Counted from the first letter of the stretch, positions 1 through 12,119 are shown. The stretch is DNA of 64,000 nucleotides from Streptomyces cyaneogriseus subsp. noncyanogenus (GCF_000931445.1 NZ_CP010849.1:7316001-7380000), one strand, 5' to 3'. Notes: generated from the letters alone by a model not told the origin. Made by a program: numbers and translations.

Positions 1-3000
1 GCGCGCCCTGCGGGGGAAGACGGTGCGCAGGCTCTCGTGCCGGGCCACCAGATCGCCCAGCGCCGCCCGCAGCGCGGCCACGTCCAGCTCCCCCGAGAGC
101 CGCAGCGCGAGCGGAATGTTGTACGTCGCGCTCGGCCCCTCCAGCCGGTGCAGGAACCACAGCCGCCGCTGCGCGAACGACAACGGCACCACCTCCGGCC
201 GCGCCGCCCGCACCAGCGCGGGCCGCGCACCCGCCTGAGCGGTACGCAGCCACTCGGCCAGCCCCGCCACCGTCGGCGTCTCGAACAGCACCGCGATCGG
301 CAGCTCCACGCCCAGCACCGTACGCACCCGGCTGATCAGGCGGGTGGCCAGCAGCGAGTGGCCGCCCAGCGCGAAGAAGCCGTCGTCGACGCCGACCCGG
401 GGCACGTCCAGGACCTCGGCGAACAGCGTGCAGAGCATCTCCTCCTGCGGTGAGCGCGGTGCGCGTCCGCCGCCGCCCGCGCCGAAGCGGGGCGCGGGCA
501 GGGCCTTGCGGTCCACCTTGCCGTTGGACGTCAGCGGGATCGCGTCGAGCGCGACGATCGCCGCGGGCACCATGTACTCGGGCAGCCCCTCCCGCAGACG
601 GCGGCGCACGTCGGCCGGATCGATCGACCCGCCGGCCACCGGCACCGCGTAGGCCACGAGCCGGGTCTGCCCCGACTCCCTCTCGTGCGGCACCACGACC
701 GCCTGCGCGACCGAGGGGTGGCCGGCCAGAGCGGTCTCGATCTCGGCCGGCTCGATCCGGAAGCCGCGCAGCTTCACCTGGGCGTCGGCACGCCCCATGA
801 AATCCAGCCGGCCGTCCGCCCGCCGGCGCGCCAGGTCGCCGGAGCGGTACATCCGCGACCCGGGGGGCCCGAAGGGGTCGGCCACGAACCGCTCGGCGGT
901 CTGCCCGGGACGGTTCACGTATCCACGGGCCAGTCCCGCTCCCGCGATGTACAGCTCGCCCACCGACCCGGGCGGCACCGGGCGAAGGGTGCCGTCCAGC
1001 ACGTAGGCACGGGTGTTCTCGATCGGCCGCCCGATCGGCACGGGGCCCGCCGCGTCGTAGGGCGCGCGCATCTCGTGGCGTGTGGCGAACGTCGTCGTCT
1101 CGGTCGGGCCGTAGAGGTTGAACAGAGTGGTGCCGGGACAGGCGTCCAGCATCTTCCGCACGGTGGCCGGGGAGGCGGCCTCCCCGCCGGTCCACACCTC
1201 CCGCAGACTGCTCAGCGACTCCGGGGACTCCTCCACCAGGAGGTTGAAGAGCGCGGTGGTCACGAAGAGCGTGGTGAGCCCATGGCGGTCGACGGCCCGC
1301 CGGTAGTCCTCCGTGGTGAGCTCACCGGGCGGTGCCATGACGATGCGGCCACCGCCGAGCAGCGGCAGCCACAGCTCGAAGGTCGACGCGTCGAACGCGT
1401 ACGACGAATGCACCAGGACCGTGCGTCCGGTCTCCCCCCAGCGGTGACCGGCGGCCAGGTTCAGCACGTTCCGGTGGGTGATGCCGATGCCCTTGGGCGT
1501 GCCCGTCGACCCGGAGGTGAACATGATGTACGCGAGACTGTCCGGACCGGCCGGTACGTCCAGGTCGGTTGGGTCCGCCTGGCCGAGCGCCTCCTCGCAG
1601 TCGTCCACGAATATCACCGGCAGGGCGGCCAGTTCCTCGGGAATCGCGGCGTCGCGGCTGGTCAGCAGGGTGCCGGCCGCGGTCTGCGCGATGATCGACC
1701 GCATGCGCGCGGCCGGGTTCCTCCGGTCCAGCGGGACGTACACCCCGCCGGCCTTCAGCACCGCCAGGACGGACACCACCAGGTCGGCGGAACGCTCGAG
1801 GAGCAGCGCCACCCTGCCTTCGGGCCCCACACCGCGTGCCACCAGCAGCCGGGCCAGCCGATTGGCCCGCGCGTTGAGCTGCGCGTAGGTCAGGGACGTC
1901 TCGCCGTACACCAGGGCGGGGGCGTCGGGGGTCTGGGCCACCTCGGCCTGGAACGCCTCCGCGAGGGTGCCGCGCGGGATGTCGCGCGTGGTGCCGTTCA
2001 CCGTGACGAGCAGTTCGCGTTCCGCGGGTGTGAGGACGTCGACGTCCGCCGGCCGCTGCCCGGGGTCGTCCGCCATGGACCGCAGCAGGTGGGTCAGGCG
2101 GTCCGCCAGCGCCTCGACGGTGCCGCGGTCGAACAGGTCGGTGCTGTACTCGATGAATCCGTCCAGTCCGGCCGGCTCGCCCTGCGGGCCGTTGTGTTCG
2201 GTCAGCCCGATCGACAGGTCGAACCGTGCGGCACTGGCGTGCACCGGCTCGGGACGGGCCCGCAGCCCCGGCAGGGCGAACTCCCGCTCCGACGCGTTGT
2301 CCAGCGTCAGCATGGTCTGGAACAGCGGGTGCCGGGCCGGTGAGCGGGCGGGGTTGAGGGCCTCGACGAGCTGCTCGAAGGGGAGGTCCTGGTGGGACCA
2401 GGCGGCGAGGTCGGTCTCGCGCACCCGCTGGAGCAGTTCCCGGAAGGTGGGGTTGCCCGAGGTGTCGGTGCGCAGGACGAGGGTGTTGACGAAGAAGCCG
2501 ACGAGCTGGTCGAGGTTCTGGTCGGTGCGTCCGGCGACCGGGCTGCCGATCGGGATGTCGCTACCGGCGCCCAGCCGGGTCAGCAGCGCCACCAGTCCGG
2601 TCTGCACCACCATGAACATGCTGGTGCCGGTCTCCTGGGCCAGTGTCTGCAACCGGCGGTGGAGCTCCGCGGGCACGGCCAGCCGGATCGAGTCGCCCCG
2701 GTACGTGGCGCGCTTGGGACGCGGCCGGTCGAGGGGGAGCGGGATCTCCTCCGGGACGCCCTCCAGTTCCCGCTGCCAGAAGGAGAGCTGACGCCGGTAG
2801 ACGCTGTCCGGGTCGGCGGAGTCCCCGAGGAAGTCACGCTGCCACAGGGTGTAGTCCGCGTACTGGACCGGCAGGGGTTCCCACTCCGGCGCCACGCCCT
2901 GGCGGCGGGCCCGGTAGGCCGTCGCCAGGTCCCGCGACAGCGGCCCCATGGACCACCCGTCACCGGCGATGTGGTGCAGCAGCAGCAACAGGACGTACTC

Positions 3001-3621
3001 GTTCGGCCCCAGCACGAAGAGGGTGACCCGCACCGGCGGTTCGACGGTCAGGTCGAAGGGGTGGCGTGCGGCCTCCTTCAGCGCCGCGTCCAGCGTCTCG
3101 GGCCGGCTCGCCACCACCGACGGACGGCACGGGGCGGCATCCGGGTCCAGCACGACCTGGTGCGGCTCCCCGGACGTCTCGTGGAAGACGGTGCGCAGGC
3201 TCTCGTGCCGGGCCACCAGATCGGCCAGGGAGCGCTCCAGCGCGTCCCGGTCGAGGTCCCCGGACAGCCGCAGGGCCAACGGCACGTTGTAGGTGGCGCT
3301 CGGCCCCTCCAGCCGGTGCAGGAACCACAGCCGCCGCTGCGCGTACGACAACGGCAGCACCTCGGGCCGCCGCACCGGCCGCACCGCCGGCCGGACGCCC
3401 GTGGCGGTGGAGCCGGCGAGGTGCCCCGCGAGGGCGGCCACGGTGGGAGCCTCGAAGAGGGTCGCGAGGGGCAGCTCCACGCCGAGCACCGTGCGGATCC
3501 TGCTGATGAGGCGGGTGGCGAGGAGGGAGTGGCCGCCGAGTGCGAAGAAGCTGTCGTCGATGCCGATGTGGGGCAGGCCGAGGGTGTCGGCGAACAGTTC
3601 GCAGAGGATCTTTTCCTGGGG
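1..3621 (-). CDS. NRPS, third segment: PCP-C-A-PCP-C (partial)
   Basis: The minus-strand frame is open from the artefact block at 3622 to the window edge, with no stop, so this is a partial gene. Domains in order: a carrier domain (GGHSLL, phosphopantetheine Ser codon near 3528-3526), a condensation domain (HHIAGDG, HH at 2976-2971), an adenylation domain with core motifs FTSGSTGTPKG, LYGPTE, YRSGDLARR and NGKVDRK (about 1990-530), a second carrier (Ser codon 357-355) and the first part of another condensation domain. The binding-pocket residues I read are D-A-F-F-W-G-L-T-F, closest to codes I associate with Ile or Val; this is a weak inference. No methyltransferase is inserted here, unlike in the two other modules. 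The segment continues the gene at 3928-8375: their ends overlap by 35 bases with one mismatch and share frame once the intervening linker debris is removed. Confidence 0.9.
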
Positions 3622-3927
3622 CGTAATAACTTCGTATAGCATACATTATACGAAGTTATACGACCGTCACCGGCGATGTGGTGCAGCAGCAGCTCGTATA
3701 ACTTCGTATAATGTATGCTATACGAAGTTATTACGAGGAGGCCGCACGCCACCCCTTCGACCTGACCGTCGAACCGCCGGTGCGGGTCACCCTCTTCGTG
3801 CTGGGGCCGAACGCGTAATAACTTCGTATAGCATACATTATACGAAGTTATACGACCGTCACCGGCGATGTGGTGCAGCAGCAGCTCGTATAACTTCGTA
3901 TAATGTATGCTATACGAAGTTATTACG
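3622..3927. other. Assembly artefact block 1: four 454 mate-pair linkers with NRPS fragments
   Basis: Four copies of one 42-base sequence lie at 3622-3663, 3694-3735, 3814-3855 and 3886-3927, in alternating orientation. Each contains a perfect loxP: 13-base arms ATAACTTCGTATA around spacer GCATACAT. The 4-base flanks TCGT and TACG match the Roche 454 Titanium paired-end linker as I remember it. The stretches between are copies of adjacent NRPS DNA. The 30-base pieces 3664-3693 and 3856-3885 repeat the condensation HHxxxDG region near 2955-2984. The 78-base piece 3736-3813 is the exact reverse complement of 3000-3077. The flanks on either side (3586-3620 and 3928-3962) are the same sequence with one mismatch, so deleting 342 bases (114 codons) rejoins the NRPS in frame. 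Confidence 0.95.
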
Positions 3928-6900
3928 GTCGGCGAACAGTTCGCAGAGGATCTTTTGCTGGGGGGAGCGGGGTGCGCGTCCGGTGCTGGTGGTGGTGAGG
4001 TCGGGTGCGGGCAGGGCCGCGCGGGCGATCTTGCCGTTGGGTGTGAGGGGGAGGGTGTCGAGGGGGACGATGGGGGTGGGGACCATGTAGGCGGGCAGTC
4101 GTCGGCGCAGGTGGTGGCGGAGTTCGGTGGTGAGGGCGGCGGTGGTGAGGGTTGCCGCGGGGTGGGTGGTGTAGGCGGAGAGGTCGTTGGGCGTGTCGTC
4201 GGGTGTGGTGTCGGGTGTGAGGTAGAGGTCGGTCGGGGTGGTGTGGGTGGCGGTGTGGCGGGGGGCGAAGAGGACGTCGAAGTGGCCGTCGTCGCCGGTT
4301 GTGCTCCAGGTGAGGGCGGTCCACAGGCCGTGCTGGTGGCCGAGTCGGGTGAAGGTGTCGGGTTCCAGCCCGGTGGGGGTGGTGTGGGTGGTGAGGTGGG
4401 TGAGTGCTTCGGCTGGTGGCCGGTTGGCGGCGAGGGCTCGGGTGGCGGCCAGTTCGCCTGCCAGTCGGCGGTTGGGTATACCGGTCAGTCGCCACCGCTC
4501 GTCCGCCCGCTGTGTCAGCAGGTGTTCGAGTGTGTCCAGGTCGGTGACGTCCTGGCCCCAGTGGAGTTGCGGGGTGTCCTGCCAGGAGATGACGTGGGCG
4601 GGGTTCTTGCGGAGGACGACGTCGTAGCGGTGGCGGGTCAGTTCGTTGTGGTGGGGGCCGTCCCTGAGGCGGATGTCCACGGCCACGACGCCCGGCAGGT
4701 GGTTTGCGACCGCGGGGAAGAACCCGGGATCGATCAGCAGTTCCTTCTCCAGCGCCATGCTCTGCTCGATCGCCGCGCGCACCTCGGAGATCTCGGCACC
4801 GGCCTCGGCCCGCCCCAGCTCGACCGCGGTGCGGAAGGCCCTGAAGGCACGCATGTTGCGGACATCGCCGACGAACAAGGAGCCGCCGGGGGAGAGGAGC
4901 TCCATCGCCTGCCGCAGCACACGCACCAGATATTCGGTGCTCGGGAAGTACTGTGCGACCGAGTTGATGACGATGGTGTCGAAGTAGCCCGCCGGCAGTC
5001 CCTCCACCACGTCAGCCGCCTGACTGCGCAGTTCCACCCGCTCCGGCAGGCCGGGAACGGAGGCGATCTGCTCACGCAGCCTTTCGATGACCGCGGCCGA
5101 GAAGTCGGTGCCCCAGTACGCCTCGCACTCCGGGGCGAGCTTCGCCAACAGCAGGCCATTGCCCACGCCGAGTTCGAGTATCCGGCGCGGTTTCAGTGAA
5201 CGGATGCGTTCCACCGTGGCAGCGCGCCATGCCCGCATTTCCTCCAGCGGAATGGGCGAACCGTCGTAACTGCTGTTCCAGCCGGAGAAGTCCTCACCGA
5301 CGGGGAGGTCAGCCGTCCGGGTGTAGTGCTCGTCGTAGATCTGCTGCCATTCCCGGACTTGGTGGCTGCCGGTGTCCTGGCCGGGTCCGGGCTGGTCGGA
5401 GGGGACGATGTAGCCGATCAGCCGGATGTCTCCGGTGCGGTCCTCGCGGGCGGTGACGACGGCCTGGTCCACGAGGGCGTGGTCGCGCAGGGCCGTTTCG
5501 ATCTCGCCCGGTTCGATGCGGTATCCGCGTACCTTGACCTGGTCGTCGGCGCGGCCTACGTATTCGAGTTCCCCGTCGGGGCGTCGTCGTACGAGGTCGC
5601 CGGAGCGGTACATCCTGGATCCTGCGGGGCCGTGGGGGTCGGCCACGAACCGTTCGGCGGTGATGGCGGCGCGGCCGGCGTATCCGCGGGCCAGGCCGGT
5701 GCCGGCGATGTACAGCTCGCCGGTGGCGCCGGCCGGGACGGGCCGCAGGGCTTCGTCCAGCACATAGACCTGTGTGCCGAGGACGGGGTGTCCCAGTGGT
5801 GGTACGCGGCGGCCCGTCAGTGGTTGGCTCATGGTCGCGCAGACGGTCGTCTCGGTCGGGCCGTAGGCGTTGATCAGGCGTCGTCCGGCCGACCACTGCT
5901 CCACGAGATCGGGTGGGCATGCCTCGCCCGCGACCACCACGCATTCGACGCCGGTGAGCAGGTCGGGCGACAGGACGGCCAGAGCCGAGGGGGGCAGCGT
6001 CACGTGGGTGATGGCGAACTCCGCCACCACTTCACCCAGGGCGGTGCCGGGCAGCAGGCGGGGTGCCGGTGCCGCGACCAGTGCGGCACCCGCCAGCCAG
6101 GCCATGCACACCTCGGAGATGGAGGCGTCGAAACTCGGTGACGCGAATTGCAGTACCCGGCTGGACTCGTGCACACCGAAACGCTCGATCTGGGACTCCG
6201 CGAGCGCACCGATCCCCGCGTGCGACACCACGACACCCTTGGGCCGTCCGGTCGAGCCCGACGTATAGATCACATACGCCGCATTCGACGGAGACAGCAC
6301 ACCATTTTCCGGCTCGGTATCCGTCAGATCGGCCGAAGACAGCGTCGCGCATTCCACAGCGACCGCGGAGTCGTCCACCGCGATGACGGGGGTCGAATCC
6401 ACTTCGAGACGGAACGCCACGTCACTCGTGGTCAATACCAGGACCGGATCGGCGTCCGTCAGCATGTAGGCGATCCGCTGCGGCGGATAGTCCGGATCCA
6501 CCGGCAGGTAGACGCCGCCCGCCTTCATCACGGCCAGCAGGGCGACATACAGGTCCACCGACCGCGGAAACGCGCACGCCACCACGCGTTCGGGCCCCAC
6601 ACCGCGCGCCACCAGCAGCCGGGCCAGCCGATTGGCCCGCGCGTTCACCTCCGCATACGACAGCGCCACATCCCCGTACATCAGGGCGACAGCCCCGGAA
6701 CAACGCTCCGCCCGAGCCTCGAAGGCGTGCGGGAGGGTCGTGGCCCCGATCGCGCGGATGGTGTCCGCGGACCGGTCCAGCAGGAATTCCTCTTCCCCGG
6801 GCAGGAGGATGTCGAGCTGGGCGAGGGGCTGGTCGGGGTCGGCGGCCAGAGTCTCCAGCAGATGAGCGAACCGCGCGGTGAGCGTCTCGACGGTGCCCGC

Positions 6901-8375
6901 GTCGAACACATCGGTGCTGTACTCGACGAACCCGTCCAGGCCGCCCGGCTCGCCCCGCCCGTCGTGGCGCTCCCAGAGACTGAGGAACAGGTCGTACTTG
7001 GCGGTTCCGGTCCCCAGCAGTTCGGAGTGGGACCGTACGCCGAGCCGGTCGAAGTCGCTCTCGGGGGCGTTCTGGAGCGCGGCGACGACCTGGAACAGCG
7101 GCTGACGGGACGCGCTACGGGTGGGGTTGAGGGCTTCGACGAGCTGCTCGAAGGGGAGGTCCTGGTGGGACCAGGCGGCGAGGTCGGTCTCGCGTACCCG
7201 CTGGAGCAGTTCCCGGAAGGTGGGGTTGCCCGAGGTGTCGGTGCGCAGGACGAGGGTGTTGACGAAGAAGCCCACGAGGTCGTCGAGGGCTTCGTCGGTG
7301 CGTCCGGCGACCGGGCTGCCGATCGGGATGTCGGTGCCCGCGCCCAGCCGGGTCAGCAGGGCCGCCAGACCGGCCTGCACCACCATGAACACGCTCGTCC
7401 CGGTCTCCTGTGCCAGGTCCCTCAGCCGCCGGTGCAGTGGGGCAGACAGGTCGACCGGCAGTGTGTCGCCGCGGTAGGTCGCGCGCTGCGGGCGGGGCCG
7501 GTCGAACGGCAGCGCGATCTCCTCCGGTATGCCGTCCAGGCGTTCCTTCCAGTAGGCGAGTTGCCGGGCGTAGCGGCTGTCGGGGTCGTCGGGGTGGCCG
7601 AGGACGTCGCGCTGCCACAGGGTGTAGTCGGCGTACTGGACCGGCAGGGGTTCCCACTCCGGCGCCCGGCCCTGGCGGCGGGCCTCGTACGCCGCCGCCA
7701 GATCGCGCGAGAGCGGCGCCATGGACCACCCGTCGCCCGCGATGTGGTGCAGCAGCAGCAACAGCACATGCTCGTCCGGCCCGACGGCGAACAGCGTGGC
7801 ACGCAGCGGCGGTTCGGCAGCGAGGTCGAAGGCGTGGCCGGCGGCCCGCTCAAGGTGTGCGCCGAGACCCTCGGGGCTGGTGTCGACCGTGTGCAACAGG
7901 TCGGGAACCGCCTCCGGATCGAGGACGACCTGCCGGGGCTCCCCCGAGGTGTCGTGGAAGACGGTGCGCAGGCTCTCGTGCCGGGCCACCAGATCGCCCA
8001 GTGCCGCCCGCAGCGCGGCCGTGTCCAGTTCCCCCGAGAGCCGCAGCGCCAGCGGGATGTTGTACGTCGCGCTCGGCCCTTCCAGCCGGTGCAGGAACCA
8101 CAGCCGCCGCTGCGCGTACGACAACGGCAGCATCTCCGGCCGCGCCGCCCGGGCAAGGGCCGGACGCACACCCGCCTCCGCCGTGCGCAGCCACTCGGCC
8201 ACTCCCGCCACCGTCGGCGTCTCGAAGAACACCGCGATGGGCAACTCGACATCCAGCGCCGCCCGCATCCTGCTGATGAGGCGGGTGGCGAGGAGGGAGT
8301 GGCCGCCGAGTGCGAAGAAGCTGTCGTCGATGCCGATGTGGGGCAGGCCGAGGGTGTCGGCGAACAGTTCGCAGA
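3928..8375 (-). CDS. NRPS, second segment: PCP-C-A-N-methyltransferase-(PCP start)
   Basis: This is an open minus-strand frame of about 1,480 codons with both ends cut by linker debris. It starts inside a carrier domain (CELFADTLGL, Ser codon 8298-8296). A condensation domain follows (HHIAGDGWS, HH near 7749-7744). The adenylation domain has YTSGSTGRPKG, NAYGPTETT, YRSGDLVRRR and VRGYRIEPGE. A methyltransferase is inserted after motif A8 (GEDFSGWNSSYDG, then SAM motif ILELGVGNG near 5170). Motif A10 is NGKIARAAL, followed by the start of the next carrier. The pocket residues D-A-S-T-V-A-A-V-C resemble the Phe-type (aromatic) code of GrsA. The expected product is an N-methylated aromatic residue; the aromatic call is inference, the N-methylation follows from domain type. 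The A-MT part is nearly identical to that at 9313-12119. Confidence 0.93.
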
Positions 8376-9312
8376 TCGTATAACTTCGTATAATGTATGC
8401 TATACGAAGTTATTACGCGAGGTGTCGTGGAAGGCGGTGCGCAGGCTCTCGTGCCGGGCCACCAGATCGCCCAGTGCCGCCCGCAGCGCGGCCGTGTCCA
8501 GTTCCTCGTATAACTTCGTATAATGTATGCTATACGAAGTTATTACGTACGCCGGTCCACCACGAAGTCCACCGGACGGTAGAGGTCGTCGCGTTCCGGG
8601 ACGACGAGGACGGCCCCGGACCCCCAGGCGACGAACATGTCGAAGACCGAGGGGTCGAAGGTCAGCCTCGTATAACTTCGTATAATGTATGCTATACGAA
8701 GTTATTACGTACGCCGGTCCACCACGAAGTCCACCGGACGGTAGAGGTCGTCGCGTTCCGGGACGACGAGGACGGCCCCGGACCCCCAGGCGACGAACAT
8801 GTCGAAGACCGAGGGGTCGAAGGTCAGCCTCGTATAACTTCGTATAATGTATGCTATACGAAGTTATTACGTACGCCGGTCCACCACGAAGTCCACCGGA
8901 CGGTAGAGGTCGTCGCGTTCCGGGACGACGAGGACGGCCCCGGACCCCCAGGCGACGAACATGTCGAAGACCGAGGGGTCGAAGGTCAGCCTCGTATAAC
9001 TTCGTATAATGTATGCTATACGAAGTTATTACGTACGCCGGTCCACCACGAAGTCCACCGGACGGTAGAGGTCGTCGCGTTCCGGGACGACGAGGACGGC
9101 CCCGGACCCCCAGGCGACGAACATGTCGAAGACCGAGGGGTCGAAGGTCAGCCTCGTATAACTTCGTATAATGTATGCTATACGAAGTTATTACGCGGTT
9201 CCTGGCGTACGAGGCGGGCGCGCCCGCCTCGTACGCCAGGAACCGCCCGGCGTTGTCGGCCGGGTCCAGACGTAATAACTTCGGATAGCATACATTATAC
9301 GAAGTTATACGA
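8376..9312. other. Assembly artefact block 2: seven 454 linkers with copied fragments
   Basis: Seven linker copies lie at 8376-8417, 8506-8547, 8668-8709, 8830-8871, 8992-9033, 9154-9195 and 9271-9312. The last is reversed and has one substitution at 9284. Between them are an 88-base near-copy of the condensation domain start (8418-8505, matching about 7945-8032), four identical 120-base copies of 14748-14867 from the stand-alone adenylation gene, and a 75-base piece (9196-9270) containing a 50-base perfect foldback of sequence near 14320-14373. The source lies about 6 kb from the insertion point, which fits unsplit mate-pair reads from a several-kb library used to fill a repeat-collapsed gap. 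By comparison with the second module, only about 40 bases of real sequence (a TGRAPRSPQQKIL-like linker) are missing here. Confidence 0.95.
8548..9195 (+). repeat. Four perfect 162-bp tandem units (120-bp NRPS fragment plus 42-bp linker)
   Basis: The four units start at 8548, 8710, 8872 and 9034 and appear identical base for base. Each is a copy of 14748-14867 followed by the loxP-containing linker. Perfect identity, a synthetic linker and a source inside a neighbouring coding sequence mark this as an assembly loop rather than a biological satellite or CRISPR array. Confidence 0.95.
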
Positions 9313-12119
9313 CTGGTGGTGGTGAGGTCGGGTGCGGGCAGGGCCGCGCGGTCGATCTTGCCGTTGGGTGCGAGGGGGAGGGTGTCGAGGGTGGCGATGG
9401 TGGTGGGGACCATGTAGGCGGGCAGTCGTCGGCGCAGGTGGTGGCGGAGTTCGGTGGTGAGGGCGGCGGTGGTGAGGGTTGCCGCGGGGTGGGTGGTGTA
9501 GGCGGAGAGGTCGTTGGGTGTGTCGTCGGGTGTGGTGTCGGATGTGTTGTCGGGTGTGAGGTAGAGGTCGGTCGGGGTGGTGTGGGTGGCGGTGTGGCGG
9601 GGGGCGAAGAGGACGTCGAAGTGGCCGTCGTCGCCGGTTGTGCTCCAGGTCAGGGCGGTCCACAGGCCGTGCTGGTGGCCGAGTCGGGTGAAGGTGTCGG
9701 GTTCCAGCCCGGTGGGGGTGGTGTGGGTGGTGAGGTGGGTGAGTGCTTCGGCCGGTGGCCGGTCGGTGGCGAGGGCTCGGGTGGCGGCCAGTTCGCCTGC
9801 CAGTCGGCGGTTGGGTATGCCGGTCAGTCGCCACCGCTCGTCCGCACGCTGTGTCAGCAGGTGTTCGAGTGTGTCCAGGTCGGTGACGTCCTGGCCCCAG
9901 TGGAGTTGCGGGGTGTCCTGCCAGGAGATGACGTGGGCGGGGTTCTTGCGGAGGATGACGTCGTAGCGGTGGCGGGTCAGTTCGTTGTGGTGGGGGCCGT
10001 CCTTGAGGCGGATGTCCACGGCCACGACACCTGGCAGGTGGTTTGCGACCGCGGGGAAGAACCCGGGATCGATCAGCAGTTCCTTCTCCAGCGCCATGCT
10101 CTGCTCGACGATCTGCCGTAGCACCGAGGCGTCGGCGGATTCCCCGGCCCGCCCCAGCTCGATGGCGGTGCGGAACAGCTTGAGCAGACGAAGGTTCCGT
10201 ATGTCGCCGATGAACAAGGAGCCGCCGGGGGAGAGGAGCTCCATCGCCTGCCGCAGCACACGCACCAGATATTCGGTGTTCGGGAAGTACTGTGCGACCG
10301 AGTTGATGACGATGGTGTCGAAGTAGCCCGCCGGCAGTCCCTCCACCACGTCAGCCGCCTGACTGCGCAGTTCCACCCGCTCCGGCAGGCCGGGAACGGA
10401 GGCGATCTGCTCACGCAGCCTTTCGATGACCGCGGCCGAGAAGTCGGTGCCCCAGTACGCCTCGCACTCCGGGGCCAGTTTTGCCAGCAACAGACCGCTT
10501 CCCACACCGAGTTCGAGCACCCGGCGCGGTTTCAGCGAACGGATGCGTTCCACCGTGGCAGCGCGCCATGCCCGCATTTCCTCCAGCGGAATGGGCGAAC
10601 CGTCGTAACTGCTGTTCCAGCCGGAGAAGTCCTCACCGAACGTGGACGCCGCCGCGCTCCCGGTGCCCTCCGAATACACCAGGTCGTGCATCTGCTGCCA
10701 TTCCCGGACTTGGTGGCTGCCGGTGTCCTGGCCGGGTCCGGGCTGGTCGGAGGGGACGATGTAGCCGATCAGCCGGATGTCTCCGGTGCGGTCCTCGCGG
10801 GCGGTGACCACGGCCTGGTCCACGAGGGCGTGGTCGCGCAGGGCCGTTTCGATCTCGCCCGGTTCGATGCGGTATCCGCGTACCTTGACCTGGTCGTCGG
10901 CGCGGCCGACGTATTCGAGTTCCCCGTCGGGGCGTCGTCGTACGAGGTCGCCGGAGCGGTACATCCTGGATCCGGCGGGGCCGTGGGGGTCGGCCACGAA
11001 CCGTTCGGCGGTGATGGCGGCGCGGCCGGCGTATCCGCGGGCCAGGCCGGTGCCGGCGATGTACAGCTCGCCGGTGGCGCCGGCCGGGACGGGCCGCAGG
11101 GCTTCGTCCAGCACATAGACCTGTGTGCCGAGGACGGGGTGTCCCAGTGGTGGTACGCGGCGGCCCGTCAGTGGTTGGCTCATGGTCGCGCAGACGGTCG
11201 TCTCGGTCGGGCCGTAGGCGTTGATCAGGCGTCGTCCGGCCGACCACTGCTCCACGAGATCGGGTGGGCATGCCTCGCCCGCGACCACCACGCATTCGAC
11301 GCCGGTGAGCAGGTCGGGCGACAGGACGGCCAGAGCCGAGGGGGGCAGCGTCACGTGGGTGATGGCGAACTTGGCCACCACTTCACCCAGGGCGGTGCCG
11401 GGCAGCAGGCGGGGTGCCGGTGCCGCGACCAGTGCGGCACCCGCCAGCCAGGCCATGCACACCTCGGAGATGGAGGCGTCGAAACTCGGTGACGCGAATT
11501 GCAGTACCCGGCTGGAGTCGTGCACACCGAAACGCTCGATTTGGGACTCCGCGAGCGCACCGATCCCCGCGTGCGACACCACGACACCCTTGGGCCGTCC
11601 GGTCGAGCCCGACGTATAGATCACATACGCCGCATTCGACGGAGAGAGAAACCCACCCCGCTCGGTATCCGTCATATCCGCGCTCGCGAAACGCTCGCAT
11701 TCAGCGATAACCCGGACATTATCCACCGCGATGACGGGGGTCGAATCCACTTCGAAACGGGACGCCACGTCACTCGTGGTCAATACCAGGACCGGATCGG
11801 CGTCCGTCAGCATGTAGGCGATCCGCTGCGGCGGATAGTCCGGATCCACTGGCAGATAGACACCGCCCGCCTTCATCACGGCCAGCAGGGCGACATACAG
11901 GTCCACCGACCGCGGAAACGCGCACGCCACCACACGTTCGGGCCCCACACCGCGCGCCACCAGCAGCCGGGCCAGCCGATTGGCCCGTGCGTTCACCTCC
12001 GCATACGACAGCGCCACATCCCCGTACATCAGGGCGACAGCCCCGGAACAACGCTCCGCCCGAGCCTCGAACAGGTCCGGCAGAACGGCCTGCGGTGCCG
12101 TTCGAGTCATGTCGTTCAC
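9313..12119 (-). CDS. NRPS, first segment: starter A-N-methyltransferase module
   Basis: This is the 5' end of the NRPS. It starts at GTG 12119-12117, chosen because GGAGG lies 5 bases upstream; the ATG three codons on would leave about 14 bases. There is no condensation domain at the N-terminus, so this looks like an initiation module. Adenylation motifs are YTSGSTGRPKG, NAYGPTETT, YRSGDLVRRR and GYRIEPGE. A SAM-dependent N-methyltransferase is inserted after A8 (VLELGVGSG near residue 533), then comes A10 NGKIDRAAL. The pocket D-A-S-T-V-A-A-V-C equals that of the second module, suggesting the same aromatic substrate. The methyltransferase differs from the second copy in two patches (its N-terminus, and the stretch after DIRN), while surrounding DNA is nearly identical. 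The frame runs into linker debris at 9312; the carrier that should follow is the one at 8375. Confidence 0.93.

Noticed and set aside
3622..3927. A natural Cre/lox-type recombination system or phage P1 remnant
   Set aside because: There is no recombinase or phage gene. The sites are perfect P1 loxP with the 454 adaptor flanks and always sit at joins of copied fragments.
685..8523. Long plus-strand open frames opposite the NRPS (for example 685-2343 and 6148-8523)
   Set aside because: They are antisense shadows in GC-rich DNA. They are Arg/Gly/Gln-rich with no motifs, while the minus strand has complete NRPS domains.
9196..9245. 50-base perfect palindrome as a cruciform or operator
   Set aside because: It is a foldback chimera of the adenylation gene near 14.33 kb, enclosed by two linkers.
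8376..9312. CRISPR-like array: palindromic 42-base repeats separated by 75-120-base spacers
   Set aside because: The repeat is a synthetic loxP linker, four spacers are identical and derive from a neighbouring gene, and no cas genes are present.
8393..9325. Repetitive open frames crossing the linkers, on both strands
   Set aside because: They consist of linker translation plus out-of-frame NRPS fragments, so they are artefacts of the misassembly.
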